Source: Lachnospiraceae bacterium
Lineage (GTDB): Bacteria; Bacillota; Clostridia; Lachnospirales; Lachnospiraceae
Length of the DNA stretch: 56,646 nt
Direction: 5' to 3'
NCBI GenBank assembly: GCA_014804265.1
Contig: JAAVAC010000047.1
Span: 1-56,646, forward strand
Notes under the pieces: model-generated
The model's database searches: none
What the model was told of the DNA's origin: nothing
Seen by the model: only the letters and a program-made list of their open reading frames with translations
Shown: piece after piece, positions 1-7,798 of the stretch
Numbering within the stretch: position 1 is the first letter of the stretch
Layout of the letters: every line of letters starts with the position of its first letter
Program-made: the position numbers and the translations under genes

Positions 1-1
1 C

Positions 2-1177
2 AAGATTATTTATTTGGATAATGCTGCGACTACGCAGATAAGTGAAGAAGTGTTAAATGAAATGCTTCCCTTTTTCAGGCAGACGTACAGTAACCCATCT
101 GCGGTATACAGCTTTGCAGGAGAGGGTAAGAAAGCAGTTGACCATGCAAGAAAGCAGGCGGCTGAGTTAATTGGTGCAAATGTGGAAGAAATATATTTTA
201 CAGGCGGGGGAAGCGAGTCTGATAACTGGGCATTAAAAGCCACTGCAGAGGCGTATTCTTCAAAAGGGAAACATATTATAACCAGCAAAATAGAGCACCA
301 TGCCATTCTGCATACCTGTGAATATCTTGAGAAGCAAGGGTATGAGGTGACTTATCTTGATGTGGATGAGGAAGGGAAAATATCTCTTGAAGAACTTAAG
401 GCTGCTATTCGTCCGGATACCATTTTGATATCGGTCATGGTAGCAAATAACGAGATTGGGACAATAGAACCGATTGCGGAAATAGGAAGGATTGCACATG
501 AGAAGGGCGTGCTGTTTCATACGGATGCAGTACAGGCATATGGACATATCCAAATTCATGTGGATGAGATGCATATAGACATGCTTTCTGCAAGCGGACA
601 TAAATTTAATGGTCCGAAAGGAATCGGGATTTTGTATATCCGAAAAGGTGTAAAAATCCGTTCCTTTATACATGGTGGTGCACAGGAGAGGAGCAGAAGG
701 GCAGGAACTTCCAATGTACCGGGAATTGTTGGATTTGGAAAGGCAGCAGAGATTGCCGGGGAAACGATGGAAGCAAGAACCGTAAAGGAGGTAACATTGC
801 GGGATCATTTGATAGAAAGAGTTTTATCGGAGATTCCCTATGTCAGGCTGAATGGGCATAAAACCGACAGACTGCCGAATAATGTGAACTTCTGTTTTCG
901 GTTTATTGAAGGGGAATCATTGCTGATTTTATTAGACCAGCTGGGAGTATGTGCTTCCAGCGGTTCGGCATGTACATCCGGCTCATTAGATCCTTCCCAC
1001 GTACTTCTTGCGATAGGGCTTCCTCATGAGATTGCACATGGCTCATTAAGGATTACCCTGTCGGAAGAAACCACATTGGAGGATATTGATTTTGTGGCAG
1101 ATGAACTAAAGAAGATTGTGGAGAGGCTCCGAAGAATGTCTCCGTTGTATGAGGATTTTGTAAAAAGCCAGAAGTAA
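2..1177 (+). CDS. nifS: Cysteine desulfurase, NifS/IscS family (5' end cut by window)
   Basis: This enzyme takes sulfur from L-cysteine as an enzyme persulfide, using pyridoxal phosphate, and hands it to scaffold proteins for Fe-S cluster assembly. The reading frame is open from base 2 and begins K-I-I-Y-L-D-N-A-A-T-T, the usual NifS N-terminus, so only the first few codons are missing; the TTG at 14 is not a credible start. Visible hallmarks are the PLP lysine in SASGHKFNGPKG and the catalytic cysteine in the loop SSGSACTSGSLDPSHVL. Length (about 390 residues) is normal for the family. The scaffold gene follows 30 bp downstream, so the two form an assembly pair within the operon leading to bioB and the nitrogenase-like genes. 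Confidence 0.95.
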   Translation, partial: KIIYLDNAATTQISEEVLNEMLPFFRQTYSNPSAVYSFAGEGKKAVDHARKQAAELIGANVEEIYFTGGGSESDNWALKATAEAYSSKGKHIITSKIEHHAILHTCEYLEKQGYEVTYLDVDEEGKISLEELKAAIRPDTILISVMVANNEIGTIEPIAEIGRIAHEKGVLFHTDAVQAYGHIQIHVDEMHIDMLSASGHKFNGPKGIGILYIRKGVKIRSFIHGGAQERSRRAGTSNVPGIVGFGKAAEIAGETMEARTVKEVTLRDHLIERVLSEIPYVRLNGHKTDRLPNNVNFCFRFIEGESLLILLDQLGVCASSGSACTSGSLDPSHVLLAIGLPHEIAHGSLRITLSEETTLEDIDFVADELKKIVERLRRMSPLYEDFVKSQK

Positions 1178-1207
1178 TGTATTTTCAAAAAGAGAAGGGG
1201 ACAGAAA

Positions 1208-1645
1208 ATGTATAGTGAAAAAGTGATGGAACATTTTAATAATCCTAGAAATGTAGGTGAAATAGAAAATCCTAGTGGAGTGGGTACTGTTGGAAATGCG
1301 AAGTGTGGCGATATTATGCGAATGTATTTTGATATAGATGAACAGGGAGTTATCAGGGATGTCAAATTTAAAACATTTGGATGCGGTGCAGCAGTGGCAA
1401 CAAGCAGTATGGCTACAGAACTGGTTAAAGGAAAAACTGTTCAGGAAGCACTGGAGGTTACGAATAAGGCTGTCATGGAAGCATTGGACGGGCTTCCGCC
1501 TGTAAAAGTACATTGTTCTCTGCTGGCAGAAGAGGCAATTCATGCGGCACTATGGGATTATGCACAGAAAAATCATATTGTGATTGAAGGCTTGGAAGAG
1601 CCGGTAAATGATATTGCTGAGAAAGCGGAAGACGAGGAATACTGA
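1208..1645 (+). CDS. nifU: Fe-S cluster scaffold protein, NifU N-terminal/IscU type
   Basis: A 145-residue scaffold on which [2Fe-2S] or [4Fe-4S] clusters are assembled from the sulfur supplied by the desulfurase upstream. It starts M-Y-S-E-K-V-M-E-H-F-N-N-P-R-N-V-G, the standard IscU/NifU opening, and carries the three ligand cysteines in NAKCGD, FGCGAA and KVHCSLLA. It consists of the U-type domain only: the central ferredoxin and C-terminal Nfu domains of classical diazotroph NifU are absent. A purine-rich ribosome site lies just before the ATG. It ends one base before the start of the cysE gene, which points to one transcript. Confidence 0.93.
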   Translation: MYSEKVMEHFNNPRNVGEIENPSGVGTVGNAKCGDIMRMYFDIDEQGVIRDVKFKTFGCGAAVATSSMATELVKGKTVQEALEVTNKAVMEALDGLPPVKVHCSLLAEEAIHAALWDYAQKNHIVIEGLEEPVNDIAEKAEDEEY

Positions 1646-1646
1646 T

Positions 1647-2543
1647 ATGGGAAGACTGAATGAAGACAGGGTGAAAAGTATTGTTCAGTTAATACTGGAT
1701 GATTACACCGATGAAAGGGCAGTCAACAAAACAGATTTATATAATCAGCCTGATAAGAAAGCAGTAATAGATATCATAGAAAAACTGTTGAAGATTCTTT
1801 ATCCCGGATATTACAGTGACAAAGTATATAAAATTTACAGTCTGAGAAATAATATGTCTGCCACGATTGAAGATGTTATATTTCACTTGAAGAAACAGAC
1901 AATGATTGTCTTGAAATATTGTGGGACTTATCCCGAATGTGCAGATAATGATTTAGAGGAAAAAGCTCAGAATATGGTCTTTGATTTCATGGAGAAGATA
2001 CCGCAGATTAGAGCATATCTGGATACAGATATTCAGGCAGCATATGAGGGCGATCCGGCAGCAGGAAGTAAGGATGAGGTCATCCTGTCTTATCCGGGGC
2101 TGTATGCGATTTCTGTTTACAGGATTGCCCATGAGCTGTTCCTGCTTGGGGTGCCAATGATACCAAGAATTATGACTGAACATGCACACAGCGTTACCGG
2201 AATTGACATTCATCCAGGCGCAACGATTGGAAAATATTTTTTTATGGATCATGGCACGGGAATTGTGATTGGAGAAACCACTGTAATCGGAGAACATGTC
2301 AAAGTGTACCAAGGGGTTACTTTAGGCGGATTATCAACAAAGGGCGGGCAAAAACTTAAAGGAGTAAAGAGACACCCGACTATAAGGGATCATGTTACGA
2401 TTTATTCTGGTTCTTCTATTTTAGGCGGTGATACGGTAATTGAAGAAAATGTTGTAGTGGGAGGAAATACATTTATTACCAAATCAGTAGGCAAAGATAC
2501 CAGAGTAAGCGTAAAGGATCAGGAACTACAGTTTAAAAATTAA
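1647..2543 (+). CDS. cysE: Serine O-acetyltransferase
   Basis: Makes O-acetyl-L-serine from L-serine and acetyl-CoA, the committed step of cysteine synthesis. The N-terminal half is the alpha-helical SAT domain (HELFLLGVPMIPRIMTEHAH); the C-terminal half is a left-handed beta-helix of hexapeptide repeats (GIDIHPGATIGKYFFMDHGT, GIVIGETTVIG, VTLGG). The ATG at 1647 is chosen because it follows GAGGAA at the end of nifU and directly abuts that gene; a longer frame from 1608 would overlap nifU. Length is about 298 residues, the longer type typical of clostridia and Bacteroides. Its place in the operon suggests it feeds cysteine to the desulfurase (inference). Confidence 0.92.
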   Translation: MGRLNEDRVKSIVQLILDDYTDERAVNKTDLYNQPDKKAVIDIIEKLLKILYPGYYSDKVYKIYSLRNNMSATIEDVIFHLKKQTMIVLKYCGTYPECADNDLEEKAQNMVFDFMEKIPQIRAYLDTDIQAAYEGDPAAGSKDEVILSYPGLYAISVYRIAHELFLLGVPMIPRIMTEHAHSVTGIDIHPGATIGKYFFMDHGTGIVIGETTVIGEHVKVYQGVTLGGLSTKGGQKLKGVKRHPTIRDHVTIYSGSSILGGDTVIEENVVVGGNTFITKSVGKDTRVSVKDQELQFKN

Positions 2544-2562
2544 GCCGGGCAGAGGTGAAGGG

Positions 2563-2869
2563 ATGAAACAGATACAGAATATTTCTGTACAACAGATGAG
2601 TGTGATGCCTGCAGATGCAGTAAGTATTTCAAATCTTCAAAGGCAGATTATACATAACATGGAGACGGAATCTGTGAATAAGGCAGAATCCGCAAAATTG
2701 TCTCTGCAAAAGCTGAACGATAGAATTGAGATAAAGGCATACCCACATGCATTAACGGTGTTTTAACAGTAAGAATGAAAGCTGCAAAGCGTGTGGCAGC
2801 CATAGGACAATAATCAATATCAGGGAAAATGCAGACAAATATATAAGGAAAGCATGCAGATTAAACTGA
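2563..2869 (+). pseudogene. Remnant of a ThiF/MoeB/HesA-type adenylyltransferase
   Basis: The 67-codon frame at 2563-2766 contains DAVSISNLQRQIIHN followed by K-x-E-S-A-K-L-S-L-Q-K-L-N, which matches the E1-like ThiF/MoeB signature (D-x-V-x-x-S-N-L-Q-R-Q, then K-x-x-S-A and L-N). The frame stops early. In another frame at 2765-2869 there follows SCKACGSHRTIINI, resembling the C-terminal zinc motif C-x-x-C-G-x-x-P-T-I of the same family. A normal member has about 250 residues, so a large internal deletion and a frameshift are inferred. HesA-like genes are common beside nitrogenase genes. It could still be translated as a 67-residue peptide, since a fair ribosome site (GAGGTGAAGGG) precedes the ATG. 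Confidence 0.65.
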
Positions 2870-2890
2870 AAACGGAAAGAAGGAATATTT

Positions 2891-3865
2891 ATGCTGGCAT
2901 TGGCAGAAGAGATTATAGAAGGAAGGCGTTTATCGAGAAAAGATAATCTGTCATTTTTTTTGGATTGTAATTTACAGGAATTATGTAACGGTGCAGATTT
3001 GATAAGGAGGCATTTCTGTGGTGATAAGGTAGATTTATGTACAATTATCAATGGAAAAAGCGGAAAGTGCGGTGAAAATTGTAAATACTGTGCACAATCG
3101 GCTCACCATAAGACAAAGATAGCAGAGTATGAATATCTATCGGTTGATGAGATTGTAAAGACAGCCTTGGATAATGAATTGCAGGGTGTTGACAGATTTG
3201 CGATTGTTACAGCGGGAAGGGGCTTATCGGAACAAGATTTTGCAACAACAGTCAAAGCCTACAAGGAGATGAAAAAGAAATGCAGACTGTCTTTATGTGC
3301 ATCCCATGGATTTTTGACAAAAGAGCAGTTTCATGAATTGCGGGAAGCAGGTGTGGAAAGCTACCATGAAAACATTGAAACTTCAAAACGTTTTTTCCCA
3401 TATATATGTACAACCCACACATATGAGCAAAAAGTAGAGTCGATTAAGATGGCAAAAGCAGAAGGGTTTTGTGTCTGCTCTGGTGGAATTATCGGCATGG
3501 GAGAAACATGGGAAGACAGGCTGGATATGGCAGTAAGTCTGGCTGAATTAGAAATTGAATCGATTCCAATCAATGCGCTTATGCCGATAAAAGGCACGCC
3601 ATTGGAAAATCAGGGAACGCTCTCGGAAGATGATATTTTGCGGACCATTGCATTTTTCCGGTATATTAATCCGACTGCCAATATCAGGCTTGCAGCAGGA
3701 AGATGTCTAATGGAAAACAATGGAGAGCAGGCATTTAGGAGTGGTGCAAGTGCAACGATTACAGGAAATATGTTGACTACTTCAGGTTCAACAATCGAAA
3801 GTGATAAAAAAATGCTTCAAAAGATGGAACGGGATATTATTCCAGAATATTTAGTAAATCAGTAG
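2891..3865 (+). CDS. bioB: Biotin synthase, anaerobe (type II-like) form
   Basis: A radical SAM enzyme of 324 residues that inserts sulfur into dethiobiotin. The radical SAM motif is C60-x3-C64-x2-C67 (KCGENCKYCAQS). Other family marks are SLCASHG (Cys136), VCSGGIIGMGE (Cys196), SIPIN with GTP, and IRLAAGR, whose arginine corresponds to E. coli Arg260. The residue matching E. coli Cys97 is not cysteine here (RFAIVTAGR), while extra cysteines occur at 50 and 173. Changed auxiliary-cluster ligands are what is known for type II BioB of strict anaerobes, which use a [4Fe-5S] auxiliary cluster. No other biotin genes are adjacent; it sits between sulfur genes and the nitrogenase-like pair. Confidence 0.88.
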   Translation: MLALAEEIIEGRRLSRKDNLSFFLDCNLQELCNGADLIRRHFCGDKVDLCTIINGKSGKCGENCKYCAQSAHHKTKIAEYEYLSVDEIVKTALDNELQGVDRFAIVTAGRGLSEQDFATTVKAYKEMKKKCRLSLCASHGFLTKEQFHELREAGVESYHENIETSKRFFPYICTTHTYEQKVESIKMAKAEGFCVCSGGIIGMGETWEDRLDMAVSLAELEIESIPINALMPIKGTPLENQGTLSEDDILRTIAFFRYINPTANIRLAAGRCLMENNGEQAFRSGASATITGNMLTTSGSTIESDKKMLQKMERDIIPEYLVNQ

Positions 3866-3883
3866 AAAGACGAGGTGGAAAAT

Positions 3884-5335
3884 ATGGCAACAGTACAATA
3901 CTCCGGTGTGCGTGAAAGTAAACCGGGAAGAATCAATGATTTGGGCACAACAGGAAAGGAAGTGGAGGAAAACTTTAAAAAAGGCTGTTTGAAAAGAGCG
4001 GACAGAAGTTTTGCACAGGGACTGCAATGCCAGCAGATTAACAGTATGGCAGCGCTAATGTCATTGGAGGATTCTGTTTTTATCTCCTATTCCCCGCAAG
4101 GGTGTGTGGGCTGTTCCATTATGGCAGTGGATATGTACCGTGTAGGGCAGGCGCACAGGGGGATTAAGAATATTAAAAACCCAAGGATTATCGTTACCAA
4201 TATCGACCAGAAGAGTGTTGTGTTCGGCGGGGAACAGAAACTGCGGGATTCTGTGAAAAAAGCGGTGGAACAGTACAATCCGAAACTGGCACTTATTTAT
4301 GCATCCTGCGCATCGGGAATTATCGGTGATGATATCGATGCCATTGCTTCTGACTTACAACAGGAATATCCGGATACGATTATGGTTCCGATTCATTGTG
4401 AAGGCTTTAAGTCTAAAATATGTGCCTCTGGTTTTGATGCCGCTTTTTTATCTATCAATAAGTACATATTAAAAAAAGAGAAAGTTCCAAAGGAAAAAGG
4501 ACTGGTCAATCTTTTTGCACCAACCACGGTAAGTTATGCGGATCAGAAGGAAATGGAGCGTATGCTCTCGCAAATTGGCATTAAGGTAAATTATATCCCA
4601 TTTTACAGTTCTTTGGAAAAGATTAAGAAGATACCAGTGGCAGAGGCTTCCACGTCCATCTGTAAGGTATTTGCCGATGAGTTTATGAAGACTTTGTGGG
4701 AGGATTATGAGATTCCATATTCCCATACCGTAATGCCAATTGGTATCCGTAATACAGATAAATGGTATCGTGGTATTGCAAAAGTATTGGGAAAAGAAAA
4801 GGAAGTGGAAGAGATTATTGCTATGGAGCATAAACGCATAGAACCGCTGGTGGCAGAGATAAGAGACAGGCTGCAGGGAAAACGGGTGTTTATCTGCGGA
4901 GGAACGGGGCGTTCTTTTGCAGCGGCTGCTTTGATTGATGACTTTGGCATGGAGCTTGTGGGACTGGAAACACCTACCTATGATGAAGATGCTCAGGTTG
5001 ATATTGAATATCTCAATGGAATCCACAAAAATTTTGTGGTGGATATCGCAAATATGCAGCCATTTGAGCAGGCAAATCTTGTAAACAAACTAAAACCGGA
5101 TGCGTTCATCGGAGTGCCGGAGTGGGCTGCAAAACTGGGTATCCCTACAACGCATGTTCTGGATGGCAAGCGCCCCACTATGGGATATGACGGACTATTA
5201 TATCTTGGCAATAAAATTGCAGATCAGTTACAAAATCCGGGGTTTAATGTGAAATTAGCAAAGCATGTGAAATTGCCATACAAAGATTCATGGTATGAAG
5301 AAAATGCATTTAAGTATATTGAAGGAGGTGTTTAG
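3884..5335 (+). CDS. Nitrogenase component 1-like protein, NifD-like chain
   Basis: A 483-residue member of the nitrogenase component 1/oxidoreductase family. Read by hand against NifD it keeps the three P-cluster cysteines: C49, C74 in SPQGCVGC and C142 in ASCASGIIGDDI, with near-identical spacing. C260 stands 15 residues before YEIPY, as Cys275 of Azotobacter NifD does before YGIPW. H424 stands 10 residues before GYDG, as His442 does. The ATG at 3884 follows GAGGTGGA; the GTG at 3875 overlaps that site. The partner chain begins two bases after the stop. Substrate is unknown; without NifH, NifB or NifEN in view, classical nitrogen fixation should not be assumed. Likely a group IV-type nitrogenase-like reductase (inference). 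Confidence 0.85.
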   Translation: MATVQYSGVRESKPGRINDLGTTGKEVEENFKKGCLKRADRSFAQGLQCQQINSMAALMSLEDSVFISYSPQGCVGCSIMAVDMYRVGQAHRGIKNIKNPRIIVTNIDQKSVVFGGEQKLRDSVKKAVEQYNPKLALIYASCASGIIGDDIDAIASDLQQEYPDTIMVPIHCEGFKSKICASGFDAAFLSINKYILKKEKVPKEKGLVNLFAPTTVSYADQKEMERMLSQIGIKVNYIPFYSSLEKIKKIPVAEASTSICKVFADEFMKTLWEDYEIPYSHTVMPIGIRNTDKWYRGIAKVLGKEKEVEEIIAMEHKRIEPLVAEIRDRLQGKRVFICGGTGRSFAAAALIDDFGMELVGLETPTYDEDAQVDIEYLNGIHKNFVVDIANMQPFEQANLVNKLKPDAFIGVPEWAAKLGIPTTHVLDGKRPTMGYDGLLYLGNKIADQLQNPGFNVKLAKHVKLPYKDSWYEENAFKYIEGGV

Positions 5336-5336
5336 A

Positions 5337-6626
5337 ATGTCACAGATATTGGAAAATCCAAGGGGAGGCTGCGTTCTGGCAGGAATCAATTCTGTTTTGG
5401 GCGCTCTTAACAAAGTATGTCCTATACTTCATGCGGGACCGGGCTGCTGTATGCAGACATCGGCAGCGGAACAGGGACAGTCAGGACATAAATCATCCTG
5501 CTTTGTCAGCAGTGTGTCGATTCCTTCAAGCAATATGCTGGAAAAGGAAGTGGTATTTGGCGGGACAGACAAGTTAAGGACTACCATTCAGGGTGCCATT
5601 GATATTATGGATGCAGATGCTTTTTTTGTACTGACGGGATGTACCGCAGGTATCATTGGTGATGATATCATTAGTGTTACACAGGAGTTTCAGGATAAGG
5701 GGCATGAAGTTTATCCTATTGATACGCCGGGATTTGCAGGAGACAGTAATCTGGGTTATGAAATAGTCTGGAATGCCATGATAGACCAGGTGATAGAAGA
5801 AGATGTTCAAAAAGATGAGAAGCTCGTAAATATTTTTGGGATAGTTCCTTACCACGATCCTTTTTGGAGTGGTACATTGGAAGAGATTGACCGTATATTG
5901 TCTTTGCTTGGACTGAAAGTCAACACCTTTTTTACAAAACATCAGGGAATTAATGATATTAAAAAATGCTCAGGTGCAGCTTTGAATATTATTGTGAATC
6001 CATGGCTGTGGAATGGACCGGCAAAAAAATTTGAAGAAAAGTTCGGTGTTCCAAGCATAAGGATTCCGGGATTGTTTGTGGGGGCAACAGATACTACAGC
6101 TTTTGTCAGAGAAGTTGCAAAGGCTCTTAGCTTAGATGATGAGCTGGTTGAAAAGGTAATTGCCGCAGAAGAGGACTATGTCTATCACTATCTGGCGCAA
6201 TCCATAGGAGTGGTAAGCTGGAAACGTTTTGCGGTAGTTGCAGATGCAGGTAATGCAGTAGGAATCACAAGGTATCTGGCAAATGATTTCAGTTTTACTC
6301 CCGTACTTGTGATTATATCGGAACCGATGTTCCGACAGGAGGACAAGGATAGAATTATTGCACAGATTAACGATCTGGAGTATGCAGTACCGCCAAGGAT
6401 AGTGTTTACAGCAGACCAATATGAGATTAACCAGGCTCTTTTAAATGAGGAAAAGGAGATAACTTTACTGATCGGAAGCAGCAATGAACGCGAGGTGGCA
6501 TTGGAAAAAGAGATTCAGTTTATACTGGCATCTTTCCCGATGAATGAAAGACTGGTTTTCAACCGCACTTATGCAGGATATAGAGGCAGCTTGACATTTA
6601 CGGAAGATTTGTATGATAATTTATAA
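5337..6626 (+). CDS. Nitrogenase component 1-like protein, NifK-like chain
   Basis: A 429-residue partner of the chain upstream. C12, C37 (HAGPGCC) and C102 (TGCTAGIIGDD) match the three P-cluster cysteines of NifK; the C12 to C37 distance of 25 residues equals the Cys70 to Cys95 distance in Azotobacter NifK. The start at 5337 has a strong GGAGG ribosome site; an in-frame start at 5295 lies inside the NifD-like gene and is unlikely. It is shorter than NifK (about 520) and lacks its N-terminal extension. The two chains probably form a heterotetramer that receives electrons from an Fe protein encoded elsewhere. It could alternatively be NifN-like, which would need a phylogeny to decide. Confidence 0.83.
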   Translation: MSQILENPRGGCVLAGINSVLGALNKVCPILHAGPGCCMQTSAAEQGQSGHKSSCFVSSVSIPSSNMLEKEVVFGGTDKLRTTIQGAIDIMDADAFFVLTGCTAGIIGDDIISVTQEFQDKGHEVYPIDTPGFAGDSNLGYEIVWNAMIDQVIEEDVQKDEKLVNIFGIVPYHDPFWSGTLEEIDRILSLLGLKVNTFFTKHQGINDIKKCSGAALNIIVNPWLWNGPAKKFEEKFGVPSIRIPGLFVGATDTTAFVREVAKALSLDDELVEKVIAAEEDYVYHYLAQSIGVVSWKRFAVVADAGNAVGITRYLANDFSFTPVLVIISEPMFRQEDKDRIIAQINDLEYAVPPRIVFTADQYEINQALLNEEKEITLLIGSSNEREVALEKEIQFILASFPMNERLVFNRTYAGYRGSLTFTEDLYDNL

Positions 6627-6695
6627 GTGTTTTCGGCTCGGTTCTAAACGGTTACAAAACAATGGTAAAAACAAGAAGAAAGAGGTAAAAGGATT

Positions 6696-7106
6696 ATGGC
6701 AGGTAAAGATTTAAAGAAACTACATCAATATTTAAAGGATGTGGGAACTTATTATTTAGCAACGGAAGATGGGGATACCCCGAGAGTCCGCCCGTTTGGA
6801 ACAGCGCTTTTGTTTGAGGATAAGATATATATTCTGACAGGAAAAGCTAAAAATGTATCCAGACAGATTGAGAAAAATCCCAAGTTTGAATTATCAGCTA
6901 TGGATAAAGATGACAGATGGATTCGTGTCTCAGGAGAATTGAAAGAAGACAACCGGATTGAGGTGCATCATGCAATATTAGAAGAATATCCGCATTTAAA
7001 GGATTCTTACACCGCAGGAGATGATAATACGAATACATTATATTTTGATATTGATAGCGCTGTGATATATTCTTTCACAGAAGAACCGCAGGTCCTTGAG
7101 GTATAA
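6696..7106 (+). CDS. Pyridoxamine 5'-phosphate oxidase-like flavoprotein
   Basis: A 136-residue protein with the split-barrel FMN-binding fold: the run TYYLATEDGDTPRVRPFG is the usual first strand pair, followed by the dimer strand DDRWIRVSGELK. Small proteins of this type bind FMN or F420-like cofactors and act as oxidoreductases of often unknown substrate. True PdxH is longer and has a fuller substrate loop, so vitamin B6 oxidation is not implied. It lies 69 bp after the NifK-like gene and may be co-transcribed, since no terminator is visible in between. Cytoplasmic; no signal peptide. Confidence 0.8.
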   Translation: MAGKDLKKLHQYLKDVGTYYLATEDGDTPRVRPFGTALLFEDKIYILTGKAKNVSRQIEKNPKFELSAMDKDDRWIRVSGELKEDNRIEVHHAILEEYPHLKDSYTAGDDNTNTLYFDIDSAVIYSFTEEPQVLEV

Positions 7107-7107
7107 C

Positions 7108-7272
7108 ATGGAGGAAGGATATGTAATCAGGCAGGCAGCGATTCATGATTTAGAAAGGATTGCAGACTTGGAAAATTTATGTTTTCCTGAAAAAGAGGCA
7201 GGTTCATTTGAGCCTGCTCTTATTTTTTACAAATTCTTTGTAACCTTTCCGTATTTTCATTTGTATTATTAG
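7108..7272 (+). pseudogene. Truncated GNAT acetyltransferase N-terminus
   Basis: The 54-residue frame begins EEGYVIRQAAIHDLERIADLE and continues NLCFPEKEAGS, the standard opening of GNAT N-acetyltransferases (I-R-x-A-x-x-x-D-L, then L-E-x-x-C-F-P). After about 33 residues the similarity ends and the coding frame runs into a terminator hairpin and a promoter-like AT-rich stretch. The acetyl-CoA-binding part is missing. It begins one base after the stop of the flavoprotein gene, so it was probably the last gene of this operon before a deletion joined it to the sigma factor region. Confidence 0.6.
7195..7228 (+). terminator. Rho-independent terminator closing the nitrogenase-like operon
   Basis: A stem formed by GGCAGG and CCTGC-rich sides around a short loop, followed directly by TTATTTTTT. 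It lies inside the truncated acetyltransferase frame, so the fragment ends where transcription should end. It separates the upstream operon from the sigma factor gene. Confidence 0.6.
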
Positions 7273-7315
7273 TGAAAGGCTTTTCAAAAGAACAAAAGAA
7301 TAAAGGAGCATGCTT

Positions 7316-7798
7316 ATGAAACCATCAGTAGAGCAGCTGATCGAAAAATATCGTAACAATCTTTATGTTATGGCTTTTAATGTATGCAAAAATACACAGG
7401 ATGCCGAAGATGTTGTTCAAGATACATTCATTCAGTATTGGTCTCAGAAAAAAGAGTTTGAATCAGAACAGCATATACGGGCATGGCTGATCAGAGTAGC
7501 AATTAACAAGGCAAAAAACAAAAATAATACTTTTTTCAGGAGAAATTCATTGCCGCTGGAGGATTACATACAAACGTTGACCTTCGAGTCGGAGGAGTCC
7601 TCCGAGCTGTTTGAGGCGGTGATGAATTTACCTGAAAAGTATCGTATAGTGATTCATTTGTACTATTACGAGGATTATTCTGTAAATGAAATTGCGCCTA
7701 TATTGAAGCTGACGCAGAGTAATGTGAAAGTCAGATTGTCAAGGGGAAGATTGCTGCTTCGAAACACATTAAAGGAGGATTGGGAATATGACGAATAA
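7316..7798 (+). CDS. ECF-type RNA polymerase sigma factor
   Basis: A 160-residue sigma-70 family factor. Region 2 is visible as NLYVMAFNVCKNTQDAEDVVQDTF with the DAEDVVQD core, and region 4 as LPEKYRIVIHLYYYEDYSVNEIAPIL followed by the helix-turn-helix SNVKVRLSRGRLLLR. The ATG at 7316 is preferred to that at 7310 because AGGAG at 7304-7308 is then at a normal distance. The next gene overlaps its end by 11 bases and encodes a membrane protein with a short cytoplasmic N-terminus, the usual sigma/anti-sigma arrangement. The signal and target genes are not visible; such factors often control their own operon. Confidence 0.88.
   Translation: MKPSVEQLIEKYRNNLYVMAFNVCKNTQDAEDVVQDTFIQYWSQKKEFESEQHIRAWLIRVAINKAKNKNNTFFRRNSLPLEDYIQTLTFESEESSELFEAVMNLPEKYRIVIHLYYYEDYSVNEIAPILKLTQSNVKVRLSRGRLLLRNTLKEDWEYDE

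Noticed and set aside
260-808. 182-codon open frame on the - strand
   Set aside because: It lies wholly inside the cysteine desulfurase gene, has no ribosome site and encodes a Cys/His-rich nonsense composition; it is a shadow.
4469-5026. 185-codon - strand frame within the NifD-like gene
   Set aside because: Antisense shadow of a strongly conserved gene; no recognisable protein features.
3884-6626. Classical nitrogen-fixing nitrogenase or chlorophyllide/CfbCD reductase
   Set aside because: NifH, NifB and NifEN are not seen and the chains are short for NifDK; the presence of paired P-cluster and cofactor-type ligands does not fit CfbD or BchNB. Left as nitrogenase-like.
7195-7228. Riboswitch before the sigma factor gene
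   Set aside because: Only a single terminator-type hairpin is visible; no conserved aptamer pattern.
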